From Aphodovivens avicola (GTDB lineage: Bacteria > Actinomycetota > Coriobacteriia > Coriobacteriales > Eggerthellaceae): a DNA stretch of 16,611 bases. A program made the position numbers and the translations under genes. Positions within the stretch are counted from its first letter, which is position 1; each line of letters begins with the position of its first letter. Shown here piece by piece: positions 7,587 through 14,560 of the stretch. The notes beneath the pieces were generated by a model that was not told the origin of the DNA, ran no database searches, and saw only the letters and a list, made by a program, of their open reading frames with translations. The DNA is taken from NCBI GenBank assembly GCA_018712515.1, contig DVGW01000008.1:1-16611 (forward strand), given 5' to 3'.

Positions 7587-9776
7587 CTAGATGCGAGACC
7601 TTCTCAGAGCGAACACCCCTGTTGCGATAGAGACGACGGCAAGGATAGAAAGCGCTGTTATTGGCAGCATGGAGTCGTCGCCGGTCTTGGCGAGCGATTC
7701 CTTGTCACCGTCGTTGTCGGCCTTATCGTTCGCAGATTCATCATCGACCACCTGCTTCTCTGCCGCGACAACGGTGAACTCGGTCTCGGCAGTGCCAGTA
7801 TCGGAGACGATCGCCAGCGTGTGCTTGCCTGCAGACAGGGTTTCAAGATAGGAGGCATTCAGGGTGACGATGGTGCTGCCCTCCTCTACCGTGTATTTGG
7901 AGGAGTCCACGTCTTTTCCGTCTACCTGAACCTTTAAGAAGTCAGCGAAGGCGGCATTGGAAGTAAAGAACAGTCCGTCCTCGCTACCCTTCCGCCACTC
8001 CCCATTCGCACCTTTAATAATCATCGCCTTGAAGGCGGGGTCGACCTCACTGCAAACGGTGCATTTGCCGTTCTCGTAGTTGTGACCGGTGGCCTGAATT
8101 TTATTTTCTTCAGGAGTCGTTGGAATTGTGCCGCTTTCATCTTTGTAATGCTTACCGCAGATTTCGCATGTCCAATATTCCTCGGTTCCATCCACTGTGC
8201 AGGTGGCATCTTTCTTTGGCGTTTGTATCATATTGCCATGCGTTACTGTCAAGTTGCAGGAGGCGCTAATTCCACTGCCGTCCGCAGCGGTAGCGGTAAT
8301 CGTGGCGTTGCCTGCGCTTATGGCAGTCACTGTTCCATCTGCGCTTACCGTAGCAATATTGGTGTCACTGCTTGCCCAAGTTACAGCTTTATTAGTAGCA
8401 TCGGCAGGCTCTACCGTGGCAGTCAGAGTATAGCTGCCGTTTTCCTGTAAGATTAGGCTGTCTTTATCCAGCTTCAAACCGGTGACAGAAACTGTAGCCG
8501 GTTTAATATTCAGTGTATATGTTCGGTCGATACTGCCGACGCTGTTGGTGGCGGTAACGGTAACCTGGAATTGCCCATCCGTGGTTGGGATGCCGGTGAT
8601 TGCGCCGGTGTCGGCGTCCAGCGTCAACCCTGCAGGCAAATCGCTGGCACTCCATGTAATGTTGTTTCCAGTTGCTTCCAGCGTCGCAGTGTAAGATTGC
8701 CCCACCGTGCCGTCAGGCAGGCTTTCGGTGGTGATGGCGGGGGCGGTGACAATGATGCCGCCCGGTTCGCCATTCAGGGTACCGCCTGTATTCACAATGG
8801 TACCGTTGTTAGTCAGTTTGTTATTGGTGTTGAGGGTAGACCCCTCCGGGATGGTCAGGGTCTCGCCCTGGGCAATGGTGAGGCTCTCGTCCAGGGTCAC
8901 ATCGCCGTACACGGTGCCTTTCTTGTCGTTGAATACGATACCAGTGCCTGATGGTGTAGGTTCATCGACACGAGAAGCTTTGATCCCGTTTTCCGCCCGC
9001 ACGATGGCATTGTCACTGATTGTCAGCCTAGTAGTGGCACCGGTGGCTTGAGACGATTCCACATTGAACAGAATCCCATCGCTCCTCGTGCCGCCGCTGG
9101 CGGTCAGGCTGCCGCCATTGACGGCAAGGGAGAGCTGCGGGGAGCTGGTAGCGTACGGGCTGGACTGCACATAGACGCCGGCGTAGCCAGAATTGGTTTG
9201 AGTAGTCTTTGCATCGACGGAAGCGTTTTTAATGGTCAGGGAGGCGTCGCCTGTTCCGCTTTTGACACATATTCCGAGAGAAGAACCAGAAACTTTCAAG
9301 CTTCCATTGCTTTCACCCGTAATAGTCAGGGAGGCGTCTGTACCATAGCTGTTCGCGCTCAACTCTGAATTCACATAAATTCCATAGCTGCCTGTGATGG
9401 TATTCTCACCAATCAGCTTTATGGTCAGGGAAACCGGCTGCCCGCTATGGCTCAGAGCATAGATCCCGGAGCCATAAGGCGCTGATACGGCATTAGACCC
9501 TCCCTGGATGGACGCCCCTCTTAAGGTCAGAGTGTTGGAGTTTGGATCGTATTTGACATTCCAATTATTAGAAGTGTCGCTGGCTCCCACAACCCGTTCT
9601 AGCTCCCCACTGGCATTTGTTTTCCAGTAGGTGGTTTCAGTACTACTAATAACCTGCGTATTTCCCACATAAAGCGTAGCGGGCGCATCTTCTCCCACCG
9701 CCAGCGCCGTGGCGGGCAGCAGGCCCAGGCAGAGGGTCAGCACGCAGAGCAGGCTTAAAAATCGTTTTTTCATCAT
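7587..9776 (-). CDS. Sortase-anchored multidomain surface protein (He_PIG and BIG2 Ig-like domains)
   Basis: A 729-residue protein predicted to be exported and wall-anchored. It has a signal peptide ending ATALA (1-26) and a Ser/Thr/Gly/Asn-rich region of repetitive SLTI-type beta strands (about 80-340, probably beta-helix-like). Next come a He_PIG-type Ig domain (345-425, DADTGAITGIPT), a BIG2 domain (429-513), and a Cys-rich module with CxxC pairs (C526, C537, C540, C572, C575). An X2-like domain follows (about 583-671), then a sortase motif LAKTG (695-699), a hydrophobic helix and RRSRI. GAGGAG precedes the ATG by 7 nt. The function is probably adhesion or carbohydrate binding, but no catalytic domain is seen. 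The signal peptide and domain set resemble surface proteins of Clostridia, and the DNA is less GC-rich than its neighbours in the middle, suggesting transfer. It is the only intact gene between the two attachment-like sites. Confidence 0.88.
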   Translation of the reverse strand: MMKKRFLSLLCVLTLCLGLLPATALAVGEDAPATLYVGNTQVISSTETTYWKTNASGELERVVGASDTSNNWNVKYDPNSNTLTLRGASIQGGSNAVSAPYGSGIYALSHSGQPVSLTIKLIGENTITGSYGIYVNSELSANSYGTDASLTITGESNGSLKVSGSSLGICVKSGTGDASLTIKNASVDAKTTQTNSGYAGVYVQSSPYATSSPQLSLAVNGGSLTASGGTRSDGILFNVESSQATGATTRLTISDNAIVRAENGIKASRVDEPTPSGTGIVFNDKKGTVYGDVTLDESLTIAQGETLTIPEGSTLNTNNKLTNNGTIVNTGGTLNGEPGGIIVTAPAITTESLPDGTVGQSYTATLEATGNNITWSASDLPAGLTLDADTGAITGIPTTDGQFQVTVTATNSVGSIDRTYTLNIKPATVSVTGLKLDKDSLILQENGSYTLTATVEPADATNKAVTWASSDTNIATVSADGTVTAISAGNATITATAADGSGISASCNLTVTHGNMIQTPKKDATCTVDGTEEYWTCEICGKHYKDESGTIPTTPEENKIQATGHNYENGKCTVCSEVDPAFKAMIIKGANGEWRKGSEDGLFFTSNAAFADFLKVQVDGKDVDSSKYTVEEGSTIVTLNASYLETLSAGKHTLAIVSDTGTAETEFTVVAAEKQVVDDESANDKADNDGDKESLAKTGDDSMLPITALSILAVVSIATGVFALRRSRI

Positions 9777-10134
9777 GACGGGTCTCCTCGCCTTATGAAT
9801 AATCCATTATTCAATTATCCCATAAAAAGAATGTTTTCCGCCTTCCGCTCTTGACAAAAGTCAGGGAGAAAGCCTCCGAGGGCGCATGGTTTGCATCCCC
9901 CGATTGCCGTATCAGAGACGGCGTGCGCGCCCGTTGAGCACCACCTACAGCCACTCCCCCTCGTAAACATGGGATTAGTCGCCAGGGAATTAGTCGCGAA
10001 TCGGGCAGAACAGAGGCCGAAAGCGCGTTTTGCAATCTCCTCGCCTGATCGCAGAATGATTCGCCCTGCAGAGAGCTCCTTGAAAGAGAAGCAACGAGAC
10101 GGCATAGGACAGCACGTATTTTAGATTCGTTGCT
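9777..10134. other. Upstream region of the surface-protein gene; no gene seen
   Basis: This is AT-richer near 9800 and contains the surface-protein ribosome binding site and a possible minus-strand -10 box (GATAAT at about 9812-9820) with no convincing -35. Open frames here lack ribosome binding sites and protein-like composition. The segment does not match copy 1 of the left-end repeat, so it probably arrived with the surface-protein gene or is remnant DNA. Confidence 0.5.
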
Positions 10135-10169
10135 ATTGAGTGGGAAAATGGCGATACGGCTTCGTGCCG
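10135..10169. other. Second, degenerate guaA-end attachment site
   Basis: ATTGAGTGGGAAAATGG followed by CGATACGGCTTCGTGCCG (10152-10169) mirrors the guaA end ATCGAGTGGGAATAAATGG and its palindrome at 7036. It is probably the junction between the 3.1 kb remnant element and the integrase-bearing element (attR of one, attL of the next). Confidence 0.65.
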
Positions 10170-10379
10170 TTTCCCACACTTTAACAACACATGCGGGACC
10201 ATCGATCCGTAAGCCGCCTACAACTTCAGAATTGGCACGTTTTCGTATCGGTCTCTCGAAAGGGAAAATCGGCTTTCGGGTCAAAGCTGGGCTGCGGCGT
10301 AAAAAGCCTCTGAGGAGGCCTTTTCTCCCCGCTCCCATCGCACCTACGCTCTGAACGAGTCTTTCCAGGCGACGTATTC
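10152..10379. repeat. Left-end repeat, copy 2 (of integrase-bearing element)
   Basis: Homologue of 7253-7482, running from the palindrome at 10152 through a second site TGGCACGTTTTCGTATCG (10233-10250), 81 bp later as in copy 1, through the terminator and into the end of the repressor gene. Both palindromes here have one GATACG half and one diverged GGCACG half, in opposite orientations. Confidence 0.8.
10301..10325. terminator. Terminator after the XRE repressor gene
   Basis: An AAAAAGCCTC / GAGGCCTTTT hairpin with a one-base bulge around TGAG, flanked by A- and T-tracts. It lies about 20 nt after the repressor stop on the minus strand and can also stop plus-strand reading from the attachment site. 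Confidence 0.7.
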
Positions 10380-10775
10380 GGCGTGCGTGAGCTCGTCGTC
10401 TCTGAAGTCGCGCTTGTTCCTGTACCAGTGGTGCATCGCCTTGGCAAGGGCCTCCTGCTCCTCGGTGTCCAGCTCCTCGGGGAGGGAGAGAACTATCGTC
10501 TGGCCGATCTTGACAGGCTCGAGGCAGAACTCCTCCTCCAGGTCGAAAAGCACATGGATGGCGTCATCGACGTTACTCCCCCAGTCCGCCTTGAGCGTCG
10601 AGGGGCTCACCCCCAGGCAGCGCGCGATCTCGTCGATCATCTGCTCCTTGGGCATACGCTCCCCGTACTCGTACTTGCGCAGCGAAACGACGGAGATGCC
10701 GAGCATGCCGGCAAGCTTCTCGGCGGTATAGCCGCGCTCCTTCCTGATGCGCTGGATCTTCTCTCCGATGCCCAT
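10344..10775 (-). CDS. XRE-family (Cro/CI-type) transcriptional repressor of the element
   Basis: A 143-residue DNA-binding regulator. Residues 1-60 form a classic HTH_3 fold (IQRIRKERGYTAEKLAGMLG, then SVVSLRKYEYGERMP). The remaining acidic region (DLEEEFCLEPVKIGQTIVLSLPEELDTEEQ) probably mediates dimerisation; there is no ImmA-type peptidase beside it. The start at 10775 is supported by AAGGAGG 5 nt upstream. The gene is divergent from the excisionase-integrase operon, with two identical-type palindromes between them. I therefore infer that it represses the operon, and possibly itself, in the way of phage and ICE immunity repressors. A relic of the same C-terminus lies at 7447-7482. Confidence 0.88.
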   Translation of the reverse strand: MGIGEKIQRIRKERGYTAEKLAGMLGISVVSLRKYEYGERMPKEQMIDEIARCLGVSPSTLKADWGSNVDDAIHVLFDLEEEFCLEPVKIGQTIVLSLPEELDTEEQEALAKAMHHWYRNKRDFRDDELTHAEYVAWKDSFRA

Positions 10776-10837
10776 CTGCGCCTCCTTGCTTGTAATACCG
10801 AATGTGTTTTTCGACGATTCCGAAAAACATCCTCTTT

Positions 10838-10892
10838 TGATACGTAATTGTATCAGTTATTCTATTTCCATAACTGATACGTTTTTGTATCA
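10838..10892. promoter_or_regulatory. Twin palindromic operators in the divergent repressor/excisionase promoter region
   Basis: TGATACGTAATTGTATCA (10838-10855) and TGATACGTTTTTGTATCA (10875-10892) are 18-bp palindromes with 7-bp arms and 4-nt centres, spaced 37 bp start to start. The second ends 18 nt before the excisionase ATG, overlapping the expected promoter and upstream of its AGGAAGGGG ribosome binding site. A plausible plus-strand promoter is TTGATA (10837-10842) with TATTCT (10858-10863). These are probable XRE-repressor operators; the identity of the binding protein is inference. Confidence 0.75.
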
Positions 10893-10910
10893 CATGGAAA
10901 GGAAGGGGTT

Positions 10911-11123
10911 ATGCGAAAGAGACTCATAACGGCCAAAGAGGTGGCCGAGGACCTGGAATGCAGCGTGCAGCATGCATACAAGATCGTCCGCATACTCAAC
11001 GCCGAGCTGGAGGACATGGGTTGCCTGACCATCCGAGGAAAAACGAACCGCTCCTACTACGAGGAGAGGCTCTTCGGTCGCGCAGACGCGATCGACTTGG
11101 ACGAGACGGATGCGGGGCGCTAG
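10911..11123 (+). CDS. Excisionase-like small helix-turn-helix protein
   Basis: A 70-residue basic/acidic protein with an N-terminal HTH (LITAKEVAEDLECSVQHAYKIVRILN) followed by a wing-like GCLTIRGKTNRSYYEERLFG. This pattern is typical of small HTH proteins encoded just before integrases in integrative conjugative elements of Gram-positive bacteria, where they act as recombination directionality factors. AGGAAGGGG lies 2-10 nt before the ATG. The integrase ATG follows 2 nt after its TAG, so the two are co-translated. Regulation is probably through the paired palindromes upstream. A role as transcription activator rather than excisionase cannot be excluded. Confidence 0.75.
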   Translation: MRKRLITAKEVAEDLECSVQHAYKIVRILNAELEDMGCLTIRGKTNRSYYEERLFGRADAIDLDETDAGR

Positions 11124-11125
11124 CC

Positions 11126-12220
11126 ATGACCGTCAGAAAAGACAGCAAGCGCGGCACTTGGCTCGTCAGGCTCTACTACACCAACCGCGACGGCAAGACA
11201 ATCGACTCGACGAAGCGAGGGTTCAAGAGCAAATCCGAAGCCCTGGAATGGGAGCGGAACTTCCTCGCGAACGAGGCGAGGTCGACCAGCATGACCTTCG
11301 AGCAGTTCGTCAAGGTCTACGCCGAAGACGTGCGGCCGAGGCTCAGGGAGACCACCTGGCGCGGCAAGGAGTACGTGATCAACGACAAGCTTGTTCCGTT
11401 TTTCGGCGGAATGAGGGTCGTGGACATCACATCCAGAGACGTCATCGACTGGCAGAACAAGCTCCTCAAGGAAAGAGACGAAAACGGCAAGAAGTTCTCC
11501 GAGACCTACATCCGGACGGTCGAGAACCAGCTCTCGGCGATTCTCAACCATGCCGTCAGGCACTACGGCTTGCCCTCCAACCCGCTCCAGAAGGCCGGCA
11601 GGGTCGGCGAGAAGCAGGGCAAGGAGATGAAGTTCTGGACGACCGAGGAGTACCTGAGGTTTTCGGAGCAGCTCATCGACAGGCCCGAGATGTTCTACGC
11701 TTTCGAAACCCTCTACTGGTGCGGGCTGAGGGAGGGCGAGCTGCTGGCGCTGGAGCCGGATGATTTCGATTTCGCCAACAGGACCATCAGCGTGACGAAG
11801 TCGTACAGCCGCCTGGACGGGCGCGACATCATCGGGAAGCCGAAGACCAAGAAGTCCGAGCGGGTCATAGCCATGCCCAGATTTCTCTCCCAAGAGCTCC
11901 AGGAGTACATCGAGATGGAATGGGATCCAGGAGAGGACGGCAGGGTCTTCCCGTTCACCAAGTACGCGCTCAACAACACGCTCAAGACCGCATCGAGGCT
12001 CGCGGGGGTCAAGGAGATCAGGGTCCACGACCTGCGCCACAGCCACGTGTCGCTCCTGATAAACCTCGGCTTCACCGCAGTCGCCATCGCCGACCGGATG
12101 GGCCACGAGAGCGTGCACATCACCTACCGCTACGCTCACCTGTTCCCGAACCAGCAGAGAAACATGGCGGACGTCCTGGACGCCCTCATGAACGCGAAAG
12201 GCGGCGGCGATGAGCGTTAA
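11126..12220 (+). CDS. int: Tyrosine recombinase / site-specific integrase
   Basis: A 364-residue integrase expected to insert the element into the guaA 3' end and, with the excisionase, remove it. The N-terminus is an arm-binding domain (TWLVRLYYTNRDGK, KSKSEALEWERNF), followed by a SAM-like core-binding domain (about 57-155) and the catalytic domain. All active-site residues are visible: R202 (CGLREGE), a Lys in the KPKTKKSERVIAMP hairpin, H301 and R304 (HDLRHSH), H327 (RMGHES) and nucleophile Y336 (RYAHLF). The start at 11126 follows the excisionase stop by 2 nt; a longer frame upstream merely overlaps that gene. The 3' end overlaps the next gene by 11 bp. The gene is intact and probably functional. 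Confidence 0.95.
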   Translation: MTVRKDSKRGTWLVRLYYTNRDGKTIDSTKRGFKSKSEALEWERNFLANEARSTSMTFEQFVKVYAEDVRPRLRETTWRGKEYVINDKLVPFFGGMRVVDITSRDVIDWQNKLLKERDENGKKFSETYIRTVENQLSAILNHAVRHYGLPSNPLQKAGRVGEKQGKEMKFWTTEEYLRFSEQLIDRPEMFYAFETLYWCGLREGELLALEPDDFDFANRTISVTKSYSRLDGRDIIGKPKTKKSERVIAMPRFLSQELQEYIEMEWDPGEDGRVFPFTKYALNNTLKTASRLAGVKEIRVHDLRHSHVSLLINLGFTAVAIADRMGHESVHITYRYAHLFPNQQRNMADVLDALMNAKGGGDER

Positions 12221-12734
12221 AAACGTCGACAAGGAAGGCAGGTGGAGGAACGTCACCATCGGGTTCAGGGTGTCGGAGGAGGAGAACGAGCGCGTCAACC
12301 AGCTGGTCGGCCTGAGCGGGATGACCAAGCAGGCGTTCATCCTGAGCAAGCTCGAGGACAGGCAGATCAACGTGCTCGCCACGATCCGGGTGCAGAAGGC
12401 GTTCGCGGTGCAGGCCAGGCGCGTCGCCGACGAGCTCGAGCGCCTTTCTGCCGGCGAGCAGCCGAACGCAAGACAGCTCGAGATCTCCGAGGCGATCCTC
12501 GACATCCTAAACCAGATGGCGGCAGGCGGGATGAAGCTCGGAGACGAGCACGACGAGGCGAGCTTCGAGGAGATGGAGCTTGCGGATCTGAAGGCCACCA
12601 TGGCCCCCGACGAGAGGTTGGTTCCTCTGAAGCCCGACGAGGTGAAGCCCGTCGTCGTCAGCGAGCGCCCCATGCCGCAGAAGAAGGCCCGTAAGGGAGT
12701 CAAGGCCAAAGGACTATTCAAGAAGGACAGCTGA
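12210..12734 (+). CDS. MobC-like ribbon-helix-helix mobilisation protein
   Basis: A 174-residue protein. Residues about 13-50 (NVTIGFRVSEEENERVNQLV, then SGMTKQAFILSKL) have the ribbon-helix-helix pattern of plasmid MobC-type relaxosome accessory proteins, which bind oriT and help the relaxase nick. A helical stretch (60-105) follows, then an acidic part and a Lys-rich tail (QKKARKGVKAKGLFKKDS). The ATG overlaps the integrase end by 11 bp, and its TGA overlaps the next ATG (TGATG), so expression is coupled. No relaxase gene lies in the window, so the partner must be further along the element or supplied in trans. It could instead be a general RHH regulator. Confidence 0.65.
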   Translation: MSVKNVDKEGRWRNVTIGFRVSEEENERVNQLVGLSGMTKQAFILSKLEDRQINVLATIRVQKAFAVQARRVADELERLSAGEQPNARQLEISEAILDILNQMAAGGMKLGDEHDEASFEEMELADLKATMAPDERLVPLKPDEVKPVVVSERPMPQKKARKGVKAKGLFKKDS

Positions 12735-13870
12735 TGGGTCCACGCAAGCTCACAGGAAACGCTGCGGTCGACGCAATCGCCACGATGGCGGTGACCGGCA
12801 ACGTGATTCCGGCGACCTGGTACAAGACCATAACGGGCCCAACGGGCAAAGCCGACCTGGTGGCCATAAACATCCTCTCCGACATCCTCTACTGGTACAG
12901 ACCTCGCGAGGTCCGCGACGAGTTCACCGGAGATGTCGTGGCCTACCAGAAGCGTTTCTCCGCAGACCTCCTGCAGAGAAGCTATGAGCAGCTCGCCGAT
13001 CACTTCGGCATCAGCAAGCGGCAGGCCAAAGACGCCGTCGTGCGCCTGGAAGAGCTCGGCGCCATACGGCGCGTATTCAGAAACATCGAGAGCAGCGCCG
13101 GCACCATGGGCAACGTGATGTTCATAGCCATCAGCCCTAAGCGCGTCTACGAGCTCACCTATCCCGAGTCCGATGCCGCGCCAGACCCTATGACGGAAAA
13201 ACGCCATAGCTATGACGGTGCCGTCGCGAAAGCCGACGCCCCTATGGCGAAAATCCGTCATAGGTATGGCGAAAAATCGCCAGACGTATACAAAGACTAC
13301 TCAGAGACTACTGAAAGACCATCCAACCAGCCAGCCGGCTTCCCTTGCGGCGAGGAAGGCGGGACGGCGGAAACGAGCGAGGACTTCGAGAGCGCATGGG
13401 AGAAGGTCCCGCGCGCCAAGGCGTCGCAGTGCGCCAAGGAGAAAGCCTGGCGCGTCTGGCGCGAGTCCCTTCTGTCCGACGAAGTTGACGAGGCGTTTCT
13501 CGCCAAGAGCTACCGGCGCTACGTCTCCCAACAGGAGGACGCCGGCACGGAAGGCAGGTTCATCGCGACCCTGTCGACCTGGCTCAAGCCCAACAGGCCG
13601 ATCGCGGGGCTCAGCCTCGAAACGGCGCTTGAAGAGCGCCGCGAGCGGAAGGACCGCGCAGCGCGAACGAGGGCCAAAAGGCAGGCCGAGCGGGAGCGCG
13701 AGCAGGAAGAGATGCGTATGCGCGAGCTCGAAAAAAGCTGGCGCGAGGCCGACGCCGAGGCGCAGAGGCTCTGGGCGATGGCGTGGGACGCGAAAGGCGG
13801 CTTCGAGCGCATGGGAGACGCCATGCGAACGTATCGGGCGTACCGCGACGAGCGGTTCAAGCCCGGCTAA
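12734..13870 (+). CDS. Winged-helix replication initiator-like protein
   Basis: A 378-residue protein. Residues about 66-140 form a winged helix (SYEQLADHFGISKRQAKDAV, then RLEELGAIRRVFR), the layout of replication initiators and replisome organisers of Gram-positive plasmids and phages. A variable linker (141-205) ends in VYKDYSETTE, a motif often seen before the C-terminal region of such proteins. A helical domain (215-290, WRVWRESLLSDEVDEAFLAK) and a highly charged coiled coil (295-345) follow. It starts within TGATG, with AGAAGGA upstream, as the last gene of the excisionase-integrase-mob operon. Its DNA carries six copies of an 8-bp motif in the linker, which I read as a candidate origin. 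Function is assigned by architecture and context, not by a named family match. Confidence 0.68.
   Translation: MGPRKLTGNAAVDAIATMAVTGNVIPATWYKTITGPTGKADLVAINILSDILYWYRPREVRDEFTGDVVAYQKRFSADLLQRSYEQLADHFGISKRQAKDAVVRLEELGAIRRVFRNIESSAGTMGNVMFIAISPKRVYELTYPESDAAPDPMTEKRHSYDGAVAKADAPMAKIRHRYGEKSPDVYKDYSETTERPSNQPAGFPCGEEGGTAETSEDFESAWEKVPRAKASQCAKEKAWRVWRESLLSDEVDEAFLAKSYRRYVSQQEDAGTEGRFIATLSTWLKPNRPIAGLSLETALEERRERKDRAARTRAKRQAEREREQEEMRMRELEKSWREADAEAQRLWAMAWDAKGGFERMGDAMRTYRAYRDERFKPG
13187..13282. repeat. Candidate iteron origin inside the replication gene
   Basis: TATGRCGR occurs at 13189, 13211, 13243 and 13265 on the plus strand, and at 13202-13209 and 13255-13262 on the minus strand. 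These form two 31-nt groups, 54 bp apart, each with direct copies spaced exactly 22 bp and one inverted copy between. A GGCGA-AAAA-TCGCC palindrome closes the array (13269-13282). The encoded peptides repeat too (PMTEKRHSYDG and PMAKIRHRYGE). Origins located in the linker of their own initiator gene are known for RepA_N plasmids and many phages. Confidence 0.6.
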
Positions 13871-13871
13871 T

Positions 13872-13900
13872 GGGAACTGGGACAATTTGTCCCAGTTCCC
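13872..13900. terminator. Perfect 14-bp-arm palindrome between convergent genes
   Basis: The arm GGGAACTGGGACAA (13872-13885) and its exact complement (13887-13900) flank a single centre T. It starts right after the replication-gene stop and ends 6 nt before the stop of the facing gene, as a bidirectional terminator would, but there is no T-tract. The core GACAA-N-TTGTC recurs at 16308. Confidence 0.65.
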
Positions 13901-13906
13901 TGAGCG

Positions 13907-14509
13907 CTACCCGCGCGCCACGATGCGGGCCGTTTTCGCAGTAACGCGGTTGTTGGGGTTCCACGACCAGTCGCCGTCGTGGTCGTATCTCGCGACGAGC
14001 GGGGTGCCGTCCTCCATGAAGGCGATAACCGGGTAGGGCTTGTAGCTGTCGTCGACCTCGCGCATCCAGACCTCGTCTCCCAGCGAGAGCTCGCCAGCCG
14101 AAACCTCATCGGCGTCCAGGAGCGCCCCCAGGCGCTCGCCTTCGGGCATGGACTCGTCGAAGGCGCGCAGCATCTCGTCGAAACCGTACGCGGCCTGCTC
14201 CTGGAACCCCTCGTAGGGCAGGATGCGCTCGACGATGCTCCAGCCGTCGACGACGTAGATGCCGTTGTCGCCGGGGTTCATCTGCGAGTCGGTGGTGTAG
14301 GTGCCGATGCCCACCGAGCACGTGCCTCCGAAGAAGTTGCCGACGACCTGGGCCAGGCGCGCCCATCCGTAGGTGTCGGCGCTCGGCGGGCGGTAGCCCT
14401 TGAGCTCGCAGTACTTCAGAAGCGGCTCGACGGTGTCGCGTCCGCCGTTCCAGTGCAGGTACAGCCCGATCTTGCGCTCCGGCGTGGTGATGACTGCTCG
14501 GTTTCCCAT
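13907..14509 (-). CDS. Hypothetical acidic accessory protein (starts MGNRAVI)
   Basis: A 200-residue soluble protein with no signal peptide or membrane segment. I recognise no functional domain. Proteins beginning in this way (MGNRAVITTP, GLYLHWNGGRDTVEPLLKYC, YGWARLAQVVGNFFGG) occur as hypothetical cargo in mobile elements of gut Actinobacteria and Firmicutes, to my recollection. The N-terminal half is rich in aromatic residues and Gly and probably forms a compact domain; the C-terminal half is acidic, ending in a DGDWSWNPNNRV segment. AGGAGG lies 5 nt before the ATG at 14509, in a leader shared with the gene at 15344-15733. It faces the replication gene across a palindrome, so it is outside that operon. 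Confidence 0.75.
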   Translation of the reverse strand: MGNRAVITTPERKIGLYLHWNGGRDTVEPLLKYCELKGYRPPSADTYGWARLAQVVGNFFGGTCSVGIGTYTTDSQMNPGDNGIYVVDGWSIVERILPYEGFQEQAAYGFDEMLRAFDESMPEGERLGALLDADEVSAGELSLGDEVWMREVDDSYKPYPVIAFMEDGTPLVARYDHDGDWSWNPNNRVTAKTARIVARG

Positions 14510-14560
14510 GATGACCTCCTAGATCTTGCGACCCGCCCCTTTGGCCGGCCTCTTGGCCGC
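14510..14560 (-). repeat. Leader shared with the YraN-like gene, copy 1
   Basis: On the minus strand GGCCAAAGGGGCG, a short variable stretch, then GGAGGTCATC runs directly into the ATG. The same arrangement precedes the ATG at 15733. Here the leader also reads as a C-terminal tail (AAKRPAKGAGRKI) ending in TAG that overlaps the ribosome binding site; the other leader encodes a similar peptide (ATRRKAKGANRL). Confidence 0.6.

Noticed and set aside
7032..10134. Insertion sequence or transposon carrying the surface protein
   Set aside because: There is no transposase and I found no terminal inverted repeats or target duplication at the segment ends; the boundaries instead match guaA attachment-like sequence.
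9811..10338. 175-residue minus-strand frame between surface protein and repressor
   Set aside because: It runs through the attachment site, left-end repeat and terminator; no ribosome binding site and no protein-like pattern. Treated as non-coding.
10344..10775. tRNA gene as the attachment site
   Set aside because: No tRNA-like cloverleaf is seen near either junction; the repeated sequence is the guaA 3' end.
11120..13261. 713-residue minus-strand frame over the integrase and mob genes
   Set aside because: It is antisense to genes with intact catalytic motifs and coupled starts, and has no family features.
13187..13282. CRISPR array
   Set aside because: The repeats are 8 bp, mixed in orientation and within a coding frame; there are no 25-40 bp repeats with unique spacers.
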